In this document: one piece after another, positions 7,305 through 14,823 of the stretch | Position numbering within the stretch: the stretch's first letter is position 1 | Layout: every line of letters starts with the position of its first letter | NCBI RefSeq assembly: GCF_000716545.1 | Contig: NZ_JNWZ01000038.1 | Location: 39,917 to 103,916, forward strand | Direction: 5' to 3' | DNA: 64,000 nucleotides | Source: Kitasatospora phosalacinea | GTDB lineage: Bacteria > Actinomycetota > Actinomycetes > Streptomycetales > Streptomycetaceae | The notes under the pieces: generated by a model | Seen by the model: the letters and a program-made list of their open reading frames with translations, nothing else | The model's database searches: none | Told to the model about the DNA's origin: nothing | Translations under genes and position numbers: made by a program

Positions 7305-8944
7305 TCACTTTCGAACAGGTCGGCGTGCAGTACGCCGACGCGCCCGCACCGGCCCTGTCCGGTGTCGAACTGACCATCCCGGAAGGCGAGTTGTGCCTGC
7401 TGGTCGGCCCGTCCGGCTCCGGCAAGTCCACTCTCCTCGGCACCGTCTGCGGCCTGGTGCCGCACTTCACCGGCGGCACCCTGACCGGCCGGGTCACGGT
7501 GGCCGGACGGGACACCCGCACGCACCGGCCGCGCGACCTCGCGGACGTGGTCGGCACCGTCGGGCAGGACCCGGCCGCGCACTTCGTCACCGACACCGTC
7601 GAGGAGGAACTCGCCTACGGCATGGAGTCGATGGGCCTGGCCCCGGCGGTGATGCGCCGCCGGGTCGAGGAGATGCTCGACCTGCTGGGCCTGGCCGAGC
7701 TGCGCGGCCGGGCGCTGTCCTCGCTGTCCGGCGGGCAGCGCCAGCGGGTAGCGATCGGCTCGGTGCTGACCGTCCACCCGAAGGTGCTGGTGCTGGACGA
7801 GCCGACCTCGGCGCTCGACCCGGGCGCCGCCGAGGAGGTGCTGGCCGTCCTGCAACGCCTGGTGCACGACCTGGGCACCACCGTGCTGCTGTCCGAGCAC
7901 CGCCTGGAGCGCGTCGTCCAGTACGCCGACCAGGTGCTGCTGCTGACCGGCCCGGGCGAGCCGCCCGTCCTCGGCGACCCGGCCGCGCTGATGGCCCGCT
8001 CCCCGGTCCGGCCGCCGGTGGTCGAGCTCGGGCTGCTGGCGGGCTGGACGCCGCTGCCGCTCACCGTCCGCGACGCCCGCCGCCGAGCGGCGCCGCTGCG
8101 CGAGCAGCTCCCGCCGCCCGCACCGCGGTTGCCGCCCGCCCCGGCCTCCCCCGCCGAACCGGTCGCCACCGTGAGCCGCCTGGTGGTCTCCCGGGGGGCC
8201 GTCCCGGCCCTGCGCGGGGTCGAACTCACCCTCCTGCCGGGGCAGATCACCGCCCTGATGGGGCGCAACGGCGCCGGCAAGTCCACCCTGCTCGGCACCC
8301 TGGTCGGCCTGCACGCCCCCGCCTCCGGCACCGTCCGGGTCGACGGCCGCACCCCGCACAAGACCCGCCCCAAGGAGCTGATCCGCTCCGTCGGGCTCGT
8401 CCCGCAGGACCCGCGCGACCTGCTGTACGCGGAGACCGTCGCCGAGGAGTGCGCCGCGGCCGACCGGGACGCCGGCGCCGCCCCGGGCACCTGCCGCGAC
8501 CTGCTGGCCACCCTGCTGCCCGGCGTCGCCGACGACCGCCACCCCCGCGACCTCTCCGAGGGCCAGCGCCTCACCCTCGCCCTGGCCGTCGTCCTGACCG
8601 CCCGCCCGCCCGTCCTGCTGCTCGACGAGCCCACCCGGGGCCTCGACTACGCGGCCAAGGCCCGCCTGGTCACCGTCCTGCGCGACCTCGCCGCCCGGGG
8701 CCACGCCGTCCTGCTCGCCACCCACGACGTCGAACTCGCCGCCGAACTCGCCCACCGCACCGCCGTGCTGGCCGAGGGCGAGATCGTCGCCGACGGCCCC
8801 ACCCCCGAAGTCGTCCTCGCCTCGCCCACCTTCGCCCCGCAGACCGCGAAGATCCTCCCGCCCCACCTCACCGTCCCCGAGGCCGCCGCCGCCCTCGCGG
8901 CCCTCGACCAGCCCGCCGCGCCCGCCGCGGAGCCGCCGCGATGA
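7301..8944 (+). CDS. ECF transporter double ATPase (fused A and A')
   Basis: A 547-residue protein containing two complete ABC ATPase domains. Domain 1 has Walker A GPSGSGKST (about residue 35), signature LSGGQRQRVAIG and Walker B VLVLDEPTSALD. Domain 2 has Walker A GRNGAGKST, signature LSEGQRLTLALA and Walker B VLLLDEPTRGLD. The domains are joined by a Pro/Ala-rich linker near residues 265-290. Fusion of the two ECF ATPases is common in actinobacteria. The GTG start overlaps the T-component stop, and the gene end overlaps the S-component start (ATGA), so stoichiometry is probably set by translational coupling. It powers the uptake transporter from the cytoplasmic side. Confidence 0.93.
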   Translation: MITFEQVGVQYADAPAPALSGVELTIPEGELCLLVGPSGSGKSTLLGTVCGLVPHFTGGTLTGRVTVAGRDTRTHRPRDLADVVGTVGQDPAAHFVTDTVEEELAYGMESMGLAPAVMRRRVEEMLDLLGLAELRGRALSSLSGGQRQRVAIGSVLTVHPKVLVLDEPTSALDPGAAEEVLAVLQRLVHDLGTTVLLSEHRLERVVQYADQVLLLTGPGEPPVLGDPAALMARSPVRPPVVELGLLAGWTPLPLTVRDARRRAAPLREQLPPPAPRLPPAPASPAEPVATVSRLVVSRGAVPALRGVELTLLPGQITALMGRNGAGKSTLLGTLVGLHAPASGTVRVDGRTPHKTRPKELIRSVGLVPQDPRDLLYAETVAEECAAADRDAGAAPGTCRDLLATLLPGVADDRHPRDLSEGQRLTLALAVVLTARPPVLLLDEPTRGLDYAAKARLVTVLRDLAARGHAVLLATHDVELAAELAHRTAVLAEGEIVADGPTPEVVLASPTFAPQTAKILPPHLTVPEAAAALAALDQPAAPAAEPPR

Positions 8945-9759
8945 AGCCCGCCGCCCCCCTCGACCGCCCCGTCCCGCTCGGCCGCCGCTCCGCCCTCCTG
9001 CTCGTCCTGGTCTCCGCGGTCGGCGCCGCCTCCTTCGGCTGGCCGCTGCTCGCCGCCCGCACCTCCGACCTGGTCGGCCACTCCGCCGACGCGCCCTGGC
9101 TGTTCGCCCTGCTGATGCCGCTGCTGCTGGCCGTCCTGCTCGCCCAGCTCTCCGAGAACCGCGACGCCACCGGCGCCCCCGGCCTGGACGCCAAGGCCGT
9201 CGCCATGCTCGGCGTCCTCGCCGCGGCCGGCGCCGCGCTGCGTCCGCTGGGCGCGGGCACCGCGGGCCTGGAGCCGATGTTCTTCCTGATGGTGCTGGCC
9301 GGCCGCGCCCTCGGCCCCGGCTTCGGCTTCGTGCTGGGCGCGCTCACCATGTTCTCCTCCGCCCTGCTCACCGGCGGCGTCGGCCCCTGGCTGCCGTTCC
9401 AGATGCTCACCATGGGCTGGGTCTGCCTCGGCGCCGGCCTCCTCCCGGGCGCCGCCCGCCTGCGCGGCCGCCCCGAACTGCTCGTGCTCGCCGCCTACGG
9501 CGTCCTCGCCTCCGTCGGCTACGGCACCGTGATGAACCTCCAGGGCTGGCCGTACATCGGCGGCCTGGGCCTGTCGATCTCCTTCGTCCCCGGCGACCCG
9601 CTCCCCGCCAACCTCGCCCGCTTCGTCCTCTACTGCCTCACCACCTCCCTCGGCTGGGACCTCTCCCGCGCCGCCCTCACCGCCGTCCTCTGCCTCACCG
9701 TCGGCGGCCCCCTGCTGCGCACCCTGCGCCGCGCCACCCGCCGCGCCGCCTTCCGCTAG
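8941..9759 (+). CDS. ECF transporter S component, probable corrinoid uptake
   Basis: A 272-residue membrane protein with about six to seven helices: PLLAARTSDLVGHSADAPWL, LFALLMPLLLAVLLAQLSE, FFLMVLAGRALGPGFGFVLG, and the core GALTMFSSALLTGGVGPWLP followed by FQMLTMGW typical of ECF substrate-binding subunits. It is the last gene of the operon, overlapping the ATPase by 4 nt. The B12 riboswitch and the toroid partner point to cobalamin or a corrinoid (compare the CbrT group), rather than cobalt ions, since no cbiM/cbiN is present. Specificity is inferred from context. Confidence 0.82.
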   Translation: MKPAAPLDRPVPLGRRSALLLVLVSAVGAASFGWPLLAARTSDLVGHSADAPWLFALLMPLLLAVLLAQLSENRDATGAPGLDAKAVAMLGVLAAAGAALRPLGAGTAGLEPMFFLMVLAGRALGPGFGFVLGALTMFSSALLTGGVGPWLPFQMLTMGWVCLGAGLLPGAARLRGRPELLVLAAYGVLASVGYGTVMNLQGWPYIGGLGLSISFVPGDPLPANLARFVLYCLTTSLGWDLSRAALTAVLCLTVGGPLLRTLRRATRRAAFR

Positions 9760-9760
9760 C

Positions 9761-9790
9761 ACGGCACGGTGCCCGATCGACCGGTGCCGT
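9761..9790 (+). terminator. Hairpin after the ECF operon
   Basis: An inverted repeat ACGGCAC (9761-9767) and GTGCCGT (9784-9790) starts right after the S-component stop. The GC-rich stem lacks a U-tract, as is usual for Streptomyces terminators. Confidence 0.45.
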
Positions 9791-9817
9791 CGACGCGCCC
9801 GGCGGCATACTGGCGGG

Positions 9818-10507
9818 ATGCGTTCCGAGGTGTGGGCCGGCGAGGGCTGCACGGTGTTCGGGGAGAGGTTGCCGCGGGTGGCGGAGGGCCTCGGGGTCGT
9901 CCTGCCCGAGCAGGACGACCGGGGCGCGTACGTCGCCGCAGGGCTGGACCGGCGGGCGAGTGTGTTTCCGGTCGACGAGCAGCGTCGGACCTTCTGGGTG
10001 TACCTGCGGAGCGGCCACCTCCGCCTGGCCGCCGGGATGACCGCCGATCCGGCCGAGATGGTCAGGGCGGTGGCGGCCTGGGCCGATGGAGCGGGGCTCG
10101 AGGAGACCAAGGAGCGGGCCCCGTTCATCGAGTTCCGCCCCTGGGCGCTCGCGCACGAGCGGGAGCCGCTCGGTGCCGTCGAGTTGGAGTGGTGCCGCAG
10201 GCTCGACGGCGTCCACACCTGGCCGATGAACGGCTTCCCGCGCGTGCACGCGCTGCTGGTGGCGGCGTACGCCCAACCGGTGCTCCGCCGACTGATGCCG
10301 GTGACCAGCCACGACAACCTCTGGTTCTCCACCAGCACCATTCCGAACTGGCATCCGGAAAGGGTCGGGCCGATGATCTGGCCGCACTACGAGCGGACCT
10401 GCGCGGTGCGGGACGGGCACGAGGTGCTCGCGCAGTTCGAGACGCCGGAGGAGACCGTCGCCTTCGTGGTGGCCTGCCTACCGGAGGGCACCGGGCCTAC
10501 GAGTTGA
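9818..10507 (+). CDS. DUF6193-like protein
   Basis: A 229-residue protein. Its C-terminal half reads PVLRRLMPVTSHDNLWFSTS and PMIWPHYERTCAVRDG, then FETPEETVAFVVACLP. I recognise this layout (SH-x-x-L-x-F-S, then a short hydrophobic strand and the ET-x-EE-x-V-A-F-V helix) as that of the DUF6193 family of streptomycete proteins sometimes found near natural-product genes. No catalytic motif or signal peptide is visible. It is monocistronic, lying between the ECF operon and a convergent minus-strand block from which it is separated by a strong hairpin. Molecular function is unknown. Confidence 0.6.
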   Translation: MRSEVWAGEGCTVFGERLPRVAEGLGVVLPEQDDRGAYVAAGLDRRASVFPVDEQRRTFWVYLRSGHLRLAAGMTADPAEMVRAVAAWADGAGLEETKERAPFIEFRPWALAHEREPLGAVELEWCRRLDGVHTWPMNGFPRVHALLVAAYAQPVLRRLMPVTSHDNLWFSTSTIPNWHPERVGPMIWPHYERTCAVRDGHEVLAQFETPEETVAFVVACLPEGTGPTS

Positions 10508-10560
10508 GGCGCCGCCCGAGCGGTACCGGTAGCGATCGCGGCCGCAGCGGCACCCCGACG

Positions 10561-10589
10561 GAGGGCCGGTCCGACCGGGACCGGCCCTC
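10561..10589. terminator. Bidirectional terminator hairpin
   Basis: A perfect 12-bp inverted repeat, GAGGGCCGGTCC (10561-10572) and GGACCGGCCCTC (10578-10589), with a 5-nt loop, lies between convergent genes ending at 10507 and 10606. Confidence 0.75.
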
Positions 10590-10605
10590 GTGCTGCGCTA
10601 CCTCG

Positions 10606-10920
10606 TCACGCCTTCGGGCCGGTCTGCTGCACGACCTCGAACGACCACACCTCCGACCCACTGGCCGCCGGTCGCGGACGGTCACCCCCGCCCTGGTGCG
10701 CGGCCTTCATCGGGCCCTCCATCCACGCCTTGAACGACTCCTCGTCGCGCCACCGCGTGTACACCAGGTACTGGTCCGTTCCCTCCACCGGCCGCAGCAG
10801 CTCGAACCACTCGAACCCGTCCGAGCCCTCCACCGCACCGGCCCGCGAGGCGAACCGCTGCTCCAGCACCTCCCGCTGCTCAGCGGGAACCGTCAGCACG
10901 TTGATCTTCACTACGCTCAT
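10606..10920 (-). CDS. Antibiotic biosynthesis monooxygenase (ABM) family protein
   Basis: A 104-residue ferredoxin-like alpha+beta protein. It begins MSVVKINVLTVPAEQREVLE and continues with EWFELLRPVEGTDQYLVYTR, then W-x-x-EE-x-F-x-x-W and a C-terminal SEVWSFEVVQ strand. This is the classic ABM/Dabb layout, which in the family covers heme-degrading and quinone-forming oxygenases and proteins without enzymatic activity. The ATG at 10920 is chosen because homologues start MSVVKIN; a second in-frame ATG lies 9 nt upstream. Its start lies inside the 3' end of the upstream small gene, so the three minus-strand genes here are probably cotranscribed. Confidence 0.85.
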   Translation of the reverse strand: MSVVKINVLTVPAEQREVLEQRFASRAGAVEGSDGFEWFELLRPVEGTDQYLVYTRWRDEESFKAWMEGPMKAAHQGGGDRPRPAASGSEVWSFEVVQQTGPKA

Positions 10921-11200
10921 GCCGTCCATCCTGCCCCACCTCACACCCGTCCCGGCGGTCCGGCGACCCCGTCGGCAGGAGGTGGTCGAACTCCCCGCCC
11001 AGCAGCAGTTCCCGCAGCCGCGCGAACTCGGCCCGGGTCGCGAACACCACGGCGTTCGGCTGGTCCACGTGCGCGATCGCCACCCCGTCCCGGCCCGACT
11101 CGGCCAGCACCAGGCCGCGCACCTCGCCCTCCCCGTCCACCCGCGTCGCCTCCCAGTGCAGCCCGAACACACCGGCGGGGTAGAACTCGACCACGCTCAT
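10880..11200 (-). CDS. DUF397-like small protein
   Basis: A 106-residue protein starting at 11200 with GAGGAG upstream. The core AIAHVDQPNAVVFATRAEFA and LRELLLGGEFDHL resembles the end of DUF397 domains, whose usual form is VAVRDSKDP-x-GPALLF-x-x-x-x-W-x-x-F-x-x-G. The N-terminal WKSSYS motif is replaced by VEFYPAGVFGLHWEATR, so this is a divergent relative. Its ATG overlaps the upstream stop (ATGA), and its own 3' end overlaps the ABM gene by 41 nt in another frame. DUF397 proteins accompany XRE-DUF5753 regulators, one of which is encoded divergently at 11594. The function is inferred to be regulatory. Confidence 0.6.
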   Translation of the reverse strand: MSVVEFYPAGVFGLHWEATRVDGEGEVRGLVLAESGRDGVAIAHVDQPNAVVFATRAEFARLRELLLGGEFDHLLPTGSPDRRDGCEVGQDGRHERSEDQRADGSR

Positions 11201-11523
11201 CGCCACTCCTCGCCCACCGTCGGCGCCCCGCCGACCTCCAGCCACAGGTACGCCCGGCGCTCCGTCTTCCGGTGCCCGAACCGGTCCCCCCGCCCCAGCA
11301 CGTCCAGCACGGCCCGCGCCAGCGTCTCGTCGTGCCGACCCCGCACCCGCACCGAGACCTTGACCGCCCCGCCCCGCGTCCACGTCACCGAGGGCCGCTC
11401 CCCCGTCAACGCGTACAACTCCCGGGCGTGCCCCCTGGCCGCCGCCCGCTCGGCGTGCCCGCTCACCGTCGTTTCCACCACTTGCCCCGCTCTCACCGGT
11501 TGTCGCTTTCCGTCATCAAGCAT
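11197..11523 (-). CDS. Small conserved-looking protein of unknown function
   Basis: About 108 residues from the ATG at 11523 (an ATG at 11565 is an in-frame alternative that would run through a palindrome). It is Arg- and His-rich, with a central alternating stretch VTWTRGGAVKVSVRVRGRHD and an ending RRAYLWLEVGGAPTVGEEWR. I do not recognise a family. It is translationally coupled to the DUF397-like gene (ATGA) and divergent from the fused XRE regulator, so it is probably controlled by that regulator. Confidence 0.55.
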   Translation of the reverse strand: MLDDGKRQPVRAGQVVETTVSGHAERAAARGHARELYALTGERPSVTWTRGGAVKVSVRVRGRHDETLARAVLDVLGRGDRFGHRKTERRAYLWLEVGGAPTVGEEWR

Positions 11524-11554
11524 CGACCGGCGGTAGTACCGTGACGAGGGGTCA

Positions 11555-11569
11555 GTTCTTGACAAGAAC
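11555..11569. promoter_or_regulatory. Perfect palindrome between XRE regulator and small-protein operon
   Basis: GTTCTTG-A-CAAGAAC is a perfect 7+1+7 inverted repeat and one of the few AT-rich patches in this part. It is centred 25 nt upstream of the XRE start and 32 nt upstream of the minus-strand ATG at 11523. Both position and symmetry suit an operator for the helix-turn-helix regulator. Binding is inferred. Confidence 0.55.
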
Positions 11570-11593
11570 CGGTGTCACCCGGGGAGCCGCACG

Positions 11594-12658
11594 GTGGAAC
11601 GTCGCAAGGGCACACACGGATCGGCGTTCTGCTCGCCGGACTTCTTCGCCTCCGAACTCGTCCGGGCCCGCGAGAGGGCCGGTCTCTCCCAGGGCGACCT
11701 GGCCAACCTGGCCCACTGTGACCGCTCGTTGATCAGCCGCATCGAAGCAGCCGAACGGGTCCCCCAGCAGGACTTCGTCCGGGCCTGCGACAAGTTGCTG
11801 GACGCGGACGGACTGCTGCTGCGGATCTGGGAACGCGTGCCGTGGCGCCAAGGCGTCGAATACCCCGACTGGTTCCGGCGCTTCGCGGAGATGGAGGCGC
11901 GGGCGACCATGCTCCGTGACTACCAAGTCTCGCGCGTCACCGGCTTGTTGCAGACTCCGGAGTACGCCAGGGCGCTGCTCGCCCAGGGCGATGCGGCGGG
12001 CGACGAGCAACTGATCGACGAACGCGTGGCGGCGCGCATGGACCGGCAGCGCCGGTTCTTCGAACTGGACGAGGACGGGCCGCTGCTGATCGTCGTCCTG
12101 CACGAGGCGGCGATCCGTACCGTGGTCGGCGGCCCCGCAGTGATGGCCCGGCAGTTGGAGCGGCTGCTGGAGGTGGCGCGCCACCCGAACATCCTGCTCC
12201 AGATCGCCCCGTTCGACATGGGCGAGCACACGCCCTCCAGCGTGTCACTGACCCTGGTCACGCTGCCGGGCGGCCAGGAGTGCGTCTACTCGCAGAGCCT
12301 CAACAGGGGCCACTTCATCAGCGACAACGCCGAGATCACCCGCCTGGCCCGGCGATATGATCGACTCCGAGCCAACGCCCTGTCAGCACCCGACTCCGCC
12401 CGCCTGATCCGCAGCATCATGGAAGGACTGTTGAACATGCTCCCCCAGCTCGACCTGGCCTCCGCCTCGTGGTCCAAGAGCAGCTACAGCGACGAGAACG
12501 GCGGCCAGTGCGTCGAGGCTTCCCACACCTTCGCCACCACCGCCGGCATCGTCCCGGTCCGCGACAGCAAGGACCCCGAAGGCCCGGCCCTGCTCTTCCC
12601 CACCACCACTTGGCAGACCTTCCTCACCGGCCTCAAATCCGGTGACATCACCACCTGA
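11594..12658 (+). CDS. XRE-DUF5753 regulator fused to DUF397
   Basis: A 354-residue protein from a GTG at 11594. Residues about 15-75 form a Cro/CI helix-turn-helix (ARERAGLSQGDLANLAHCDR followed by SLISRIEAAERVP). Residues about 105-285 are a DUF5753 effector domain (VTGLLQTPEYARALL, PNILLQIAPF, VYSQSL). Residues about 292-352 are a full DUF397 domain (ASASWSKSSYSDENGGQCVE, VPVRDSKDPEGPALLF, WQTFLTGLKSGD). In Streptomyces these are normally two adjacent genes (whiJ/abaA-type systems); here no stop separates them, giving a natural fusion at MEGLLNMLPQLDL. It probably binds the palindrome at 11555-11569 and is likely involved in developmental or antibiotic regulation. Confidence 0.85.
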   Translation: MERRKGTHGSAFCSPDFFASELVRARERAGLSQGDLANLAHCDRSLISRIEAAERVPQQDFVRACDKLLDADGLLLRIWERVPWRQGVEYPDWFRRFAEMEARATMLRDYQVSRVTGLLQTPEYARALLAQGDAAGDEQLIDERVAARMDRQRRFFELDEDGPLLIVVLHEAAIRTVVGGPAVMARQLERLLEVARHPNILLQIAPFDMGEHTPSSVSLTLVTLPGGQECVYSQSLNRGHFISDNAEITRLARRYDRLRANALSAPDSARLIRSIMEGLLNMLPQLDLASASWSKSSYSDENGGQCVEASHTFATTAGIVPVRDSKDPEGPALLFPTTTWQTFLTGLKSGDITT

Positions 12659-12717
12659 CACGCCCTCACCCGTGCCCCCACGGACACCCCCACAACCGCC
12701 GTCCCGGTCAGGGTCGT

Positions 12718-12745
12718 CCGGGCCTTGGTGGCAAGCCAGGCCCGG
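12718..12745. terminator. Possible terminator between convergent genes
   Basis: CCGGGCCT (12718-12725) and AGGCCCGG (12738-12745) form an 8-bp stem with a 12-nt loop, between genes ending at 12658 and 12779. Shorter than the other hairpins here, so modest support. Confidence 0.35.
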
Positions 12746-12778
12746 TTGGACCCCGATGGGTACCGTGCTGCGAGGCGG

Positions 12779-13405
12779 TCACATCGTTCCTACCACCGCG
12801 GTCAACTCGCTGACGAAGGTCTGCCAGGAGGGAAGCAGGGAGACCGGCCCGTACGGATCGAGGCGTTCGAGAAGCTTGTGCCGGTGCTGGGGGAAGCGCT
12901 TCTGGAAGCCCTCCAACCGACGGCCGGAGTATCCGCTGGCCGTGGCCAGCGAGTCCTTGAGCAGCTTCTTGGGGTCGGCGACCTTCTCGACGGACGCTCC
13001 CTTGGGCAGGTTCAGCGGTACCCGGCCCTTCGGGTTCTCTGCGACCTGGCGGATCAACGCCTCGTCGAGCAGCAGCCAAGCCTCCAGCATCCGGACCGGG
13101 ACGACCGCGATGTGCGGACAGTTCGGCCACTCGGACGCGACTGCTTCCGCGATCTCCTCCCGGCGCTCCGACACGCCGGCCCGGTCGGCGTCCCGGTGGA
13201 TCGCGATCAGGTCGTAGTCGTCTCCGAACTTTCTCGCCACCCGCAGCTTGTCCGGTACGGAGTGGGCCGCGACGTTGCTCAGACGGCCGAAGTCCGGCGA
13301 GGTGACGGACGCCGTTCTGCCTGCGCGGGCCACGATCGCCTCGATGTGGCGGACCAGGCCGTCATCGCTGCTTCCCTCACCGGTGAAGAGGACACGGAAC
13401 GTCAC
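12779..13405 (-). CDS. TOPRIM-like (DUF4276/DUF4435-type) protein, putative nuclease partner
   Basis: A 208-residue protein. Its N-terminal strand VLFTGEGSSDDGLVRHIEA carries Glu10, and a second strand YDLIAIHRDADRAG carries Asp72 and Asp74. The E...D-x-D layout is that of TOPRIM folds, as in OLD nucleases and the DUF4276/DUF4435 partners of AAA ATPases. The ATG overlaps the ATPase stop by 4 nt, so the pair is translated together. By analogy with ATPase-TOPRIM pairs (OLD, PARIS, Gabija-like logic) it is a candidate effector nuclease of a defence module. The C-terminal half is Lys/Arg-rich (SGRRLEGFQKRFPQHRHKLL), fitting nucleic-acid contact. Family assignment is tentative. Confidence 0.65.
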   Translation of the reverse strand: MTFRVLFTGEGSSDDGLVRHIEAIVARAGRTASVTSPDFGRLSNVAAHSVPDKLRVARKFGDDYDLIAIHRDADRAGVSERREEIAEAVASEWPNCPHIAVVPVRMLEAWLLLDEALIRQVAENPKGRVPLNLPKGASVEKVADPKKLLKDSLATASGYSGRRLEGFQKRFPQHRHKLLERLDPYGPVSLLPSWQTFVSELTAVVGTM

Positions 13406-14823
13406 ATGTCCCCCAAGTCGAGCGTGGTCTGGGCTCCTGGGGGAGTAGTGAGGTAGGGAAGGATATCGGCCTTCGTCACGTAGGTCCGATGCCCCTCGGG
13501 TACCCGCCAGGTGTCGCGCAGCGGACGCAGTCGCAGGGCTCGTGCGATCGAGCCGTCTTCCAGCGGGTGCAGTGCGGTGTCCGCGAACAGGAGGTCATCG
13601 GGGGAGACCAGTTGAACAACGCCGGGGGAATGGGTATTGATCAGCACTTGCCGGAACGGGTTGTCCGTTCCGGGGGCGGTCATCGGGTCGACGGCGAGGT
13701 CCCGGACGAGATCCACCATGGGGACGAGATTGGCCGGGTGGATTCCGTTCTCCGGTTCCTCCATGCACAGCATGCCCCGAACGGTGGGGTCTTCCAGCAG
13801 GACGCACAGTGCGAGGAAACGCAGGGTGCCCTCGGAGAGGCTTCGAGCGGGCAGCACCATGCCGTCCGACTCGCGTACCTGGACGGTCAGCAGTTGACGG
13901 ACTTCGTCCTGATCCACGGCCAGGTCACTGACCTGCACGCCTGTCAGGTCGGACAGGCGGCCTGCGACCCGGGCGTACACCTGCTCCGGGTCCTCTCCGG
14001 CAACGGTGTGGGCGACGCGGTACAACGCCGCCGGCAGGTGGACACCGTCCACGCCCATCACCTGCGGGTCGATGAAGCGGTCGGCACTGCGCAGGGCCGA
14101 AGGCTCCAGGGCGAGTCGCCGCCAGGACTCCATCTCCCGCCGTGCCGCGAGGATGGTCGGATCATCGCTGGAGGTGATGGTGGAAACCACGGTGGCGGGT
14201 GCCCGGGATGCGGCGGCGGGCTTGGGCTGTCCGCGGCTGCCGCCGTCCTGGTGGATCTTGACGATCGGGCTGCCGGATTCGGCGTCGATGTCGGTCGAGA
14301 TGAACGGAGCGCCACTTCGATGTCCGACGATCACCTTGTCGCGGAACTGGCCGGCACTGTGCGGGAAGCGCAGATGGCGTTTGGCGGCACCCTTCGTGAT
14401 GTGCCGGAGTTCCTCGTGCAGGAGCGTGAGGCGGCCGAAGCGGTCGAGTCCCGAAGGGTCCTGGTAGCCGATTTCGAGTTCGTAGCGGAGGAAGGAAGTG
14501 GTGGGCTTCGTCGCTCGCCCGAAATCGTCCTCGATGGCCAGCGGAACGATCATCTCTGCGGCGAATCGCATCCTCAGCCGCTGGGAACCGAAGCCCTTCC
14601 AGAAGAGGTCGCGAGGGTCACCGTGCCGTTCGCCGTGGACTCCGCGGACCTCCTGGGCCGCCTCCATCATCGACTTGTCAGCGAGCAAGGAGAGGAACTG
14701 GACGGCGTCGAACACATTCGACTTTCCGGTGCCGTTCGCACCCGCGATACAGGTGAACGGACCGAAATCGATTGCGGTGTCCAGCAGGTTCTTGAATCCG
14801 TGGACTTCGAGTCTGGTGAGCAT
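13402..14823 (-). CDS. AAA ATPase (RecF/OLD-like, AAA_21)
   Basis: A 473-residue SMC/RecF-type ATPase. It starts with LTRLEVHGFKNLLDTAIDFG and Walker A GANGTGKSN at residues 28-36. After a long insert come an ABC-type signature (ARSLSEGTLRFLALCVLLED), Walker B (GMLCMEEPENGIHP) and a switch histidine strand (VLINTHSPGVVQLV). This architecture is shared by OLD-family and AAA15/AAA21 defence ATPases. It is first in a two-gene operon with the TOPRIM-like gene. GC content and codon use look slightly lower and more mixed than in neighbouring core genes, consistent with acquisition. The substrate is probably DNA; an anti-phage role is inferred from the pairing, not seen. Confidence 0.85.
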   Translation of the reverse strand: MLTRLEVHGFKNLLDTAIDFGPFTCIAGANGTGKSNVFDAVQFLSLLADKSMMEAAQEVRGVHGERHGDPRDLFWKGFGSQRLRMRFAAEMIVPLAIEDDFGRATKPTTSFLRYELEIGYQDPSGLDRFGRLTLLHEELRHITKGAAKRHLRFPHSAGQFRDKVIVGHRSGAPFISTDIDAESGSPIVKIHQDGGSRGQPKPAAASRAPATVVSTITSSDDPTILAARREMESWRRLALEPSALRSADRFIDPQVMGVDGVHLPAALYRVAHTVAGEDPEQVYARVAGRLSDLTGVQVSDLAVDQDEVRQLLTVQVRESDGMVLPARSLSEGTLRFLALCVLLEDPTVRGMLCMEEPENGIHPANLVPMVDLVRDLAVDPMTAPGTDNPFRQVLINTHSPGVVQLVSPDDLLFADTALHPLEDGSIARALRLRPLRDTWRVPEGHRTYVTKADILPYLTTPPGAQTTLDLGDM

